A DNA stretch of 6,874 bases from JBGTCY01 sp041748615 (lineage in GTDB: Bacteria > Bacteroidota > Bacteroidia > Chitinophagales > CAIOSU01), in NCBI GenBank assembly GCA_041748615.1, contig JBGTCY010000080.1, positions 1 through 6,874 of the forward strand, written 5' to 3'. The notes beneath the pieces were generated by a model that was given only the letters and a program-made list of their open reading frames with translations, did not search any database and was not told the origin of the DNA. Positions 1 to 5,221 of the stretch are shown here, in pieces. The position numbers and the translations under genes are program-made. How positions within the stretch are numbered: the first letter of the stretch is position 1; each line of letters starts with the position of its first letter.

Positions 1-1617
1 GCCCACTTCATCAAACAACGTCACCGGACCCACCGGATAGCCGAATTTTCTCACTTCCTTATCTATTTGCAAAATGTCGCCTCCTTCTTCGAGCATCAAC
101 AACGCTTCATTCATGAACGGACCGAGAATGCGCGAAGTGTAAAACCCGGGACCGTCTTTCACCACAATCACCGTTTTACCTTGCCGCACACCGAGTTCGT
201 AGCAGGTGGCGGTTACCCAATCAGCGGTTTTATCATAAGTGATGATTTCCAGCAACGGCATTTTCGGTACTGGTGAGAAATAGTGCATCCCAATCACCAA
301 CTCCGGTCGCTTTGCTATGTCCGCAATGGATTTAATCGGCAACGCAGAAGTGTTCGTGGCGAAAATGCAATTATCGTTCGTGACGGCTTCTACTTCCGCC
401 ACCACTTTGTGTTTGATGTTAATGTCTTCAAACACCGCTTCCACCACGATGTCGAGCTTGTCGAAATTCTGATACTCCAACTGTCCGCTCACTTTCGCCA
501 TCGTTTCTTCCAATTCGATTTTCGTGAGCGCTTTCTTTTTTACCTTGCTGTTAAGATTTTTATAAATCGTCTGCTTGGCGGATGAAAGTGTTTCCTGCTT
601 GATGTCCTTCAGCGTAACGTCAATGCCTTGCGTAACGCTCACTTCCGCTATACCCGCGCCCATGAAGCCCGCTCCCAACATCCCGAGACGTTTCACTTCA
701 CGCGCTTTATCCTTCATCGGGTTTTTCTTTTTTTCCGTCATCGCAAAGAACACGTTGATTAACTGACGACTTTCATTGCTCAACACCAATTCCTCAAATT
801 TTTTCGCTTCAGCATCATACCCGGCTTTCAATCCCTGGCTCAACCCGATTTGAACACATTCAATAATCTTGTAAGGCGCGGGATAGTTGCCCGAAGTCAT
901 TCGCGTCACCATCTCTTTGGCTTTTTTGAACACAATTCCTTTCAGCGGACCTTCAATCACTTTTTGCACAAACGGACGATTGTCTTTGCGCTGCAAGGGT
1001 TTTTTTGTGAGTTCAAGCGCGAACTTTTTTGCCGCTTCATGCAAGCCATCGCGGTGAATGAGTTTGTCCACCAATCCCATTTTCTTCGCAGGGTAGGCGT
1101 AAATATTTTTTCCTGTCAGCATCATGTCCAATGCTTTCTGAATGCCGATCAATCGCGGCAGACGCTGCGTGCCACCGCCACCGGGCAATAAGCCGAGTTT
1201 TACTTCAGGCAATGCCAATGTAGTCTTTCTGTCGTCCGTTGCGATGCGCGCATGACATGCCAGCGCGATTTCCAATCCCGCCCCGAGGCAACTGCCGTGA
1301 ATGGCAGCCACTACAGGCTTTTTGGAATGTTCAATGCGGTTCAATCCTTCGTGTCCTTTGCGCGTAATCGGTTCGAAGTCGCCCGGCTTTTTTACGCGCT
1401 GGAACATCTCGATGTCAGCGCCCGCGATGAAGTCTTTCTTTTTGCTGATGAGGACAATTGCTTTTACTTCCGCGTCATTATCGAGTTGCTGAAACACGCT
1501 TTCGAATAAGCCCACCATATCAGGCGACACTTTGTTAATTTTCTCGCCTTTCTGGTCAAGCCATACGGTGGCTACTCCGTTTGATTTTTCGATGGTTAAA
1601 TAGTCTTGGGGGTTCAT
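1..1617 (-). CDS. fadJ: Fatty-acid oxidation alpha subunit (enoyl-CoA hydratase / 3-hydroxyacyl-CoA dehydrogenase), C-terminus outside window
   Basis: Bifunctional beta-oxidation enzyme: hydrates trans-2-enoyl-CoA and oxidises L-3-hydroxyacyl-CoA with NAD+. It forms a complex with the thiolase FadI in the cytoplasm. Translation from the ATG at 1617 stays open for 539 codons to base 1. Residues 1-190 are the crotonase domain: IAGADIEMF (64-72) and HGSCLGAGLE (107-116) form the oxyanion hole. Glu116 and Glu138 match the two catalytic Glu of FadB/FadJ. From about residue 308 comes the dehydrogenase domain: Rossmann loop GAGFMGAGIA (315-324), TNTSALPI (421-428), catalytic pair His445 (MHYFSPV) and Glu457 (LLEII), and conserved Asn503. 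E. coli FadJ has 714 residues, so roughly 175 are missing only because the window ends. The leader is A/T-rich with no Shine-Dalgarno. It lies downstream of fadI on the same strand, as in E. coli fadIJ, but a toxin-antitoxin-like pair separates them. Assignment is very secure; FadB versus FadJ naming is by context. Confidence 0.95.
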   Translation of the reverse strand, partial: MNPQDYLTIEKSNGVATVWLDQKGEKINKVSPDMVGLFESVFQQLDNDAEVKAIVLISKKKDFIAGADIEMFQRVKKPGDFEPITRKGHEGLNRIEHSKKPVVAAIHGSCLGAGLEIALACHARIATDDRKTTLALPEVKLGLLPGGGGTQRLPRLIGIQKALDMMLTGKNIYAYPAKKMGLVDKLIHRDGLHEAAKKFALELTKKPLQRKDNRPFVQKVIEGPLKGIVFKKAKEMVTRMTSGNYPAPYKIIECVQIGLSQGLKAGYDAEAKKFEELVLSNESRQLINVFFAMTEKKKNPMKDKAREVKRLGMLGAGFMGAGIAEVSVTQGIDVTLKDIKQETLSSAKQTIYKNLNSKVKKKALTKIELEETMAKVSGQLEYQNFDKLDIVVEAVFEDINIKHKVVAEVEAVTNDNCIFATNTSALPIKSIADIAKRPELVIGMHYFSPVPKMPLLEIITYDKTADWVTATCYELGVRQGKTVIVVKDGPGFYTSRILGPFMNEALLMLEEGGDILQIDKEVRKFGYPVGPVTLFDEVG

Positions 1618-1685
1618 GTATAAAATAAATTATAATATTAATTATTGAAAAAAATATCAACTCAAATTGGATTGTAAAGAATCGT

Positions 1686-1953
1686 TTACTTAGTTTTTTT
1701 ATACACTTCACTTCGGTGTCCTACAGTCAAAAAAGTAACAATATTAAAATCAATCTTTACAAGAATACGGTGATTAAGAACTTTTATCCTATAAACATTT
1801 CTGCGAGGCATCATCATCTTCAGGTTATGAATTTCATCTTTTTTGCCTGCTGCTTTAATATTGTCAATTGCCGCTTCAATTTCATCCAAAACATTCAGCG
1901 AATTGAGAAAAGAAATATCTTTTTAAAAATCTCTTTTTAAAAACGATTTTCAC
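1686..1953 (-). pseudogene. RelE/ParE-family toxin gene, split by a one-base frameshift
   Basis: Type II toxins of this family are small ribosome-dependent mRNA interferases (RelE) or gyrase poisons (ParE). The intact C-terminal part reads NVYRIKVLNHRILVKIDF, then VTFLTVGHRSEVYKK, the typical strand pattern and C-terminal HRxxVY of the family. This frame is closed upstream by a stop at 1923-1925, and its only internal start would be TTG at 1889 (67 residues). Reading from GTG at 1953 in another frame gives MKIVFKKRFLK, the usual first strand and helix start. Skipping one A at 1920, in the minus-strand run TTTTTAAAAAGAT, joins it to DISFLNSLN and gives 88 residues, normal family length. Arg80 and Tyr84 would correspond to RelE Arg81 and Tyr87. 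Without the skip, the GTG frame ends after 23 codons. The GTG lies 5 nt after the stop of the preceding gene. It could be a true inactivating mutation, a homopolymer sequencing error, or rescued by frameshifting or reinitiation. RelE versus ParE is not resolved. Confidence 0.8.
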
Positions 1954-1958
1954 TCACT

Positions 1959-2201
1959 TCATTTTTGAGAGGATAACTCAGAACGTTTTTTACGGATTGC
2001 CGCTCTAACGGCTTTCTCACTTACATTTCCACTTTCCAAACTGATGTCAATCTGGCGGCTTAAGTCTTTATCTTCCTCTGCTTTCAAATCTGATGGAGTT
2101 AAAATCTGAATATCCTTGTCTTTAGAACTGAGATATTTCAGATGTTTCAACAGTCTTCTGTTTCCTTTGCTACGAGCTTTTATTTTTACAAAGTATTCCA
2201 T
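1959..2201 (-). CDS. Small charged protein, probable antitoxin of the adjacent RelE/ParE-like toxin
   Basis: An 80-residue, Lys/Arg/Glu/Asp-rich protein with no signal peptide or membrane segment. I do not recognise a named family with certainty. The N-terminus (MEYFVKIKARSKGNRRLLKHLKYL) is basic and could be strand-helix. A middle segment (QILTPSDLKAEEDKDLSRQI) is followed by SLESGNVSEKAVRAAIRKK, which looks helical and resembles the short C-terminal helices by which many antitoxins wrap RelE-type toxins. Position is the main argument: its TGA stop is 5 nt before the GTG of the toxin gene, the antitoxin-first order of most relBE-like operons. The ATG at 2201 is the first in frame and sits 63 nt after the fadI stop. 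A 12-bp near-palindrome lies in its leader. It is far more A/T-rich than fadI. Presence of the gene is likely; the antitoxin role is inferred. Confidence 0.7.
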   Translation of the reverse strand: MEYFVKIKARSKGNRRLLKHLKYLSSKDKDIQILTPSDLKAEEDKDLSRQIDISLESGNVSEKAVRAAIRKKRSELSSQK

Positions 2202-2240
2202 GTATCTGTTTTAGTCAATGTAATTAATTGCGGATTGTTA

Positions 2241-2252
2241 CTATTAAAATAG
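2241..2252. promoter_or_regulatory. Small palindrome in the leader of the toxin-antitoxin pair (possible autoregulatory operator)
   Basis: The bases CTATT-AA-AATAG form 5-bp inverted arms with a 2-bp centre, about 40 nt upstream of the ATG of the putative antitoxin. Type II antitoxins usually repress their own operon by binding such palindromes. The site is short and the region A/T-rich, so chance is a real alternative. Confidence 0.25.
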
Positions 2253-2264
2253 ATCAAAAAATAG

Positions 2265-3551
2265 TTAATCGTACTTTTCTAAAATCATCGCATGTCCATG
2301 CGCCCCCGCAGCACACGCTGCAAGCAAAGCGTACTTTCCGTTCTCTTTGTGCAATCTGTTTGCCGCAGTCGTAGTGATGCGTCCGCCTGTCGCTCCGAAA
2401 GGATGTCCCAGAGAAAGCGAGCCGCCCCACGTATTCAATTTATCCATATTCACTTTGCCCACCGCTTTGTCCCAACCAAAATTTTTCTTGCTGAAATTTT
2501 CATCCGCCAACGCAGCGATATTAGAAAGCACCTGACCTGCGAACGCTTCGTGGAATTCAATTACATCCATTTGGTCAAGCGACAACCCGGTTTTCTTCAG
2601 CACCTTAGCGCTGGCATAAGCCGGACCGAGCAGCAGTTCTTCGTATAAGTCTTGTCCCGAAAAAGCATAGTCCACAATGCGCGCTTTTGGTTTCAGTCCA
2701 AGTTGTTTTGCCTTTTCTTCTGTCATTATCAACACCGCAGTCGCGCCATCGGTGAGGAAGGAAGAACTCGCAGCGGTAATTGTACCGTAATCTTTGATGA
2801 AAGCAGGACGCAACGATCTCGCTTTTTCAATCGTAGTTTCTCCGCGCACGCCATTATCGAATGTAATCGGTTTAAAATGTGGTGGCAGTTCCACCGGCAC
2901 GATTTCGTCTTTCAAATGACCGGCTTCATGAGCTTTGGCGGCTAACTGATGCGAGCGCACGGCAAAGGCATCCTGTTCCTCGCGCGTCACTTTGAATTTT
3001 GAAACCAGCAATTCACAGTCATAACCCATAATCCGGTTTGTGATAAATTCCGCGATGGCGGGCGCTTCGGGTTTAAAATCTTGCAGCCTCAATGAAGTCA
3101 CAAACTTTAAAATATCACCAACGCCTTTCAGCTTTTGCGCGCCCATCAATTTTTTGCGCATCGGTTTGTTAAAGAGGATAGGCGTATCGGAAACGCAATC
3201 CACGCCACCCGCAATCACCACATCCGCCTGTCCTGCGCAGATTTGCTCAATACCGCTCGCAATCGCGCGGTTGGCGGAGATGCAGGCAAGTGTCACTGTA
3301 TGACAGGGCGTCTTTGGCAAAATGCCCGCAGTGATGGCGGATTCGCGCGCCACGTTGCTCGTTTTTACGTTCGCAATCACGGTTCCATAGACTACGCTGT
3401 CAATGTATTCTACATCAATGCCCGTTTTGTTCAGCAGACCGCGAATAGCGAACTGTCCGAGCTGATAGGACATGAGGTCTTTGTAATCGGTGCTCGCGCG
3501 CAGGAAGGGTGTGCGGCAGCCGTCAATGAGGACAATGTTTTTGGAGAGCAT
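2265..3551 (-). CDS. fadI: 3-ketoacyl-CoA thiolase, beta subunit of the fatty-acid oxidation complex
   Basis: Cleaves 3-ketoacyl-CoA with CoA to acetyl-CoA and a shortened acyl-CoA, the last step of a beta-oxidation turn, in complex with FadJ. The 428 residues are full length for the family. The N-terminus DGCRTPF (10-16) is followed by YKDLM. The nucleophile is Cys90 in TLACISANRA. Residues 125-170, rich in basic and hydrophobic positions, match the long loop typical of FadI and of mitochondrial trifunctional protein beta (HADHB). HEAFAGQ (334-340) supplies one His; NTWGGSLSLGHPFGATGGR (373-391) supplies His383. Cys413 in ACAAGAHGHAMILE is the general base. In HADHB the last segment reads CAAGGQGHA, so Gly-Gln to Ala-His here is a mild deviation beside the active site. 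The ATG at 3551 has no Shine-Dalgarno, but a Bacteroidota-type -7 box lies 20 nt upstream. It is probably transcribed toward fadJ, through or around the intervening pair. Confidence 0.95.
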   Translation of the reverse strand: MLSKNIVLIDGCRTPFLRASTDYKDLMSYQLGQFAIRGLLNKTGIDVEYIDSVVYGTVIANVKTSNVARESAITAGILPKTPCHTVTLACISANRAIASGIEQICAGQADVVIAGGVDCVSDTPILFNKPMRKKLMGAQKLKGVGDILKFVTSLRLQDFKPEAPAIAEFITNRIMGYDCELLVSKFKVTREEQDAFAVRSHQLAAKAHEAGHLKDEIVPVELPPHFKPITFDNGVRGETTIEKARSLRPAFIKDYGTITAASSSFLTDGATAVLIMTEEKAKQLGLKPKARIVDYAFSGQDLYEELLLGPAYASAKVLKKTGLSLDQMDVIEFHEAFAGQVLSNIAALADENFSKKNFGWDKAVGKVNMDKLNTWGGSLSLGHPFGATGGRITTTAANRLHKENGKYALLAACAAGAHGHAMILEKYD

Positions 3552-3571
3552 GGGTGGTTTTTATATTGCGA

Positions 3572-3579
3572 CAAAAGTA
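3572..3579 (-). promoter_or_regulatory. Candidate Bacteroidota sigma-A -7 box of fadI
   Basis: The minus strand reads TACTTTTG, an exact match to the Bacteroidota consensus TAnnTTTG. It would place transcription start roughly 10-15 nt before the fadI ATG, giving a very short leader. The -33 TTG element is not convincing: at the usual 19-nt spacing the sequence is ATTC, and the nearest TTTG is only 12 nt upstream. So the -7 box is strong and the promoter as a whole moderate. Confidence 0.5.
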
Positions 3580-3613
3580 AGTAAATGAATACAAAGTTGA
3601 ATTCGTGTTGTTT

Positions 3614-3660
3614 TGAACTCAAATCAAAAATGAATTTTATTTGCTCTGAACTCAAATCAA
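3614..3660. repeat. Two direct copies of TGAACTCAAATCAA, 33 bp apart, between fadI and the cysteate synthase gene
   Basis: Identical 14-mers occupy 3614-3627 and 3647-3660. Copy 1, extended left, contains a small palindrome, TTTGA-AC-TCAAA (3612-3623); copy 2 has CTGA in place of TTGA. A perfect 9-bp inverted repeat (AAATGAATT at 3628-3636, AATTCATTT at 3659-3667) also overlaps the second copy. The 33-bp period is about three helical turns, placing both copies on one DNA face. They lie upstream of the fadI promoter and upstream of the divergent gene, so a regulator site for either or both is possible. Confidence 0.5.
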
Positions 3661-3718
3661 TTCATTTAAATCATCATGTTGAAAAGTATATATGTAAATG
3701 CAAACAATCGCTAACCTA

Positions 3719-3732
3719 TTGACATACGTCAA
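3719..3732. promoter_or_regulatory. Fnr/Crp-like palindrome TTGAC-N4-GTCAA upstream of the cysteate synthase gene
   Basis: A perfect inverted repeat with 5-bp arms and a 4-bp spacer, ending 36 nt before the ATG at 3769. Its geometry equals that of Fnr-family boxes (TTGAT-N4-ATCAA), with C/G replacing T/A at the inner arm position. A redox- or nutrient-responsive Crp/Fnr-type regulator is therefore a reasonable guess. The TTGACA here also resembles an E. coli -35 box, but that sigma grammar is not usual in Bacteroidota. Confidence 0.35.
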
Positions 3733-3768
3733 ATGTATATCTTATGAAAATCAATAGTATTGCTTTCA

Positions 3769-5088
3769 ATGAAAAATCCAATTCGTCAAACCGCAGTTTT
3801 AGAATCGGTCAGCACCGATTATTCACTGGCTGTTCCGGGCACCGGAAAAAAAATCAAGGATGATGGCTTCGTCCTCACCGTACCCGGTGTTTCCGATGTT
3901 TTGTTGCGAACCGAATATGCCGCCCGTCAGCTTTCGGTGGGCGATGAGCGACTCGGCATTTACCGCTTTGCCGACTGGCTGCCCGTGAGCCGCTTTCTCA
4001 ACAGATCCAGCGCACCCGTCACTTATCGGAGCGAGGGACTGGCGAAATTTTTAAAACTCAAAAATCTCTATATCACTTTCAGCGGCTACTGGCCAGAGCG
4101 TGATGTTTATATGCAAACCGGCACGTTCAAAGAGTGTGAAGCATATACCGTAGGCGGCAGACTGCCATATAATTTCGATGATGTGTTTGTAGTCGCTTCG
4201 GCTGGCAACACCGCGCGCGCGTTTGCGAGAGTTTGCTCTGAAAATAATATCAACCTGCTGTTGGTTGTGCCCGATGCGCGCAGACCGAAGTTGTGGTTCA
4301 AAGAAGAACTGAATCCATGCGTGAAGCTCGTCACGGTGGGCGGCAACAGCGATTACTATGACGCCATCCGCGTTGCTGATGACGTGTGTAAGCTATCCGG
4401 CTTTATTTCCGAAGGAGGCGCGAAAAACGTGGCGAGGCGTGATGGCATGGGAACGACCGTACTCTCCGCTATCACCACCATTGGCGAAATTCCCGACTAC
4501 TACTTCCAGGCAGTGGGCAGCGGCACAGGCGCGATAGCCGCATGGGAAGCCAACCTGCGCTTTATCGAAAGCGGTTTGTATGGTAATAAAAAAATGAGTT
4601 TGCAGGTGTCGCAAAACGAACCCTTCACGCCCATGTATGACGCGTGGAAAGAAAACTCGCGCCATCTGCTACCGATGGATGAACACGAGTCCAAGAAAAA
4701 ATTGGCGAACATCTATGCAGATGTATTAGCCAACCGCAAACCGCCATACAGTATTCAAGGCGGCTTATATGACGCGCTGGTTGATACCAATGGCGACATG
4801 CACGCTATCACCAATGAAGAAGCCCGACATGCCGCTGAAATTTTCCTGCAAAAAGAAGGCATAGACATTGAACCGGCAGCAGCTGTCGCCACTGCTTCGC
4901 TCATGCGCTCTGTGGAAGACGGTACCGTCAGCCGCGATGCGCTTATCATGCTCAACATCACCGGAGGCGGCATTCAGCGTTTTAAAAATTCGCATAAAAT
5001 CACTTATTTGCGTCCCGCTTTGACATTGGATATTGATACCTATCATCCCGACAAAGACCTGAAGAAAATCACGGCATTGTTTCAATAA
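3769..5088 (+). CDS. Cysteate synthase-like PLP enzyme (threonine synthase fold)
   Basis: Cysteate synthase (EC 2.5.1.76) makes L-cysteate from O-phospho-L-serine and sulfite. In Methanosarcina it serves coenzyme M synthesis; in Bacteroidota cysteate is the head-group precursor of capnine and other sulfonolipids. I prefer the ATG at 3769 (439 residues) over the TTG at 3760, which adds only three residues. Positions from that ATG: FSGYWPERD (104-112) followed by TGTFKECEAYT (117-127), with Lys121 the expected PLP lysine; ASAGNTARAF (144-153), the Asn-containing cofactor loop; GSGTGAIAAWE (250-260), the phosphate-binding glycine loop; and NITGGGIQRF (396-405) near the C-terminus. The long N-terminus before the PLP lysine and the YWPE signature separate it from ordinary threonine synthases and cysteine synthases. 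Base composition is G/C-rich (38 of 60 in 3961-4020). It appears monocistronic: divergent from fadI, convergent with the next gene. A threonine synthase-like paralogue of other specificity is the main alternative. Confidence 0.8.
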   Translation: MKNPIRQTAVLESVSTDYSLAVPGTGKKIKDDGFVLTVPGVSDVLLRTEYAARQLSVGDERLGIYRFADWLPVSRFLNRSSAPVTYRSEGLAKFLKLKNLYITFSGYWPERDVYMQTGTFKECEAYTVGGRLPYNFDDVFVVASAGNTARAFARVCSENNINLLLVVPDARRPKLWFKEELNPCVKLVTVGGNSDYYDAIRVADDVCKLSGFISEGGAKNVARRDGMGTTVLSAITTIGEIPDYYFQAVGSGTGAIAAWEANLRFIESGLYGNKKMSLQVSQNEPFTPMYDAWKENSRHLLPMDEHESKKKLANIYADVLANRKPPYSIQGGLYDALVDTNGDMHAITNEEARHAAEIFLQKEGIDIEPAAAVATASLMRSVEDGTVSRDALIMLNITGGGIQRFKNSHKITYLRPALTLDIDTYHPDKDLKKITALFQ

Positions 5089-5221
5089 GTAATGTTGTCG
5101 AAATTTCCACCCCAATTTGTGAAATCTATTTTCAGATATTAGACTGTAGATATTAGACACTTTGGTGAAGTTCTGGATATACGTCTAACGGGAATTTATT
5201 TTCATTTTTAAACAGAAAAGT
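5089..5221. other. Convergent intergenic region; no clear terminator
   Basis: These 133 bases separate two gene ends facing each other. They contain the AGATATTAGAC tandem repeat and a later GTCTAA (5183-5188), the inverse of the repeat's TTAGAC ending at 5158. The two could pair across a 24-nt loop, but the stem is only 6 bp with no following T-tract, so I do not call a terminator. Confidence 0.5.
5134..5161. repeat. Two-copy tandem repeat, 14-bp period (AGATATTAGAC + 3 nt)
   Basis: AGATATTAGAC occurs at 5134-5144 and again at 5148-5158, separated by TGT; the three bases after the second copy (ACT) differ. The short array lies between two convergent genes. It may be a remnant of a longer intergenic repeat or a slippage product. 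Confidence 0.6.

Noticed and set aside
1..1509. Several plus-strand open frames of 63-113 codons opposite fadJ
   Set aside because: They lie antisense to a well-conserved coding frame, have no recognisable domains and overlap each other; they are shadows.
1623..1660. A/T-rich inverted repeat between toxin and fadJ (ATAAT-TAAT-ATTAT) as a terminator
   Set aside because: Only 5 bp of A/T pairs, no G/C stem; far too weak for an intrinsic terminator.
1716..1940. Plus-strand frame of 74 codons over the toxin region
   Set aside because: The minus-strand sequence carries clear RelE/ParE signatures; the plus-strand translation resembles nothing and has skewed composition.
2254..2263. Minus-strand TATTTTTTG as a Bacteroidota promoter for the antitoxin
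   Set aside because: It has three rather than two bases between TA and TTTG and no convincing TTG partner upstream, so it does not meet the standard.
2292..3584. Plus-strand frames up to 149 codons opposite fadI
   Set aside because: The minus-strand thiolase has all its catalytic motifs across this interval; the plus-strand products are low-quality antisense translations.
3719..3750. E. coli-type promoter TTGACA-N17-TTATGA
   Set aside because: The -10 match is poor, and Bacteroidota sigma factors use TTTG/TAnnTTTG elements; the palindrome is the better reading of this site.
4107..5160. Minus-strand frames up to 131 codons opposite the cysteate synthase gene
   Set aside because: Antisense shadows of a G/C-rich conserved gene; no domain, start context or promoter support.
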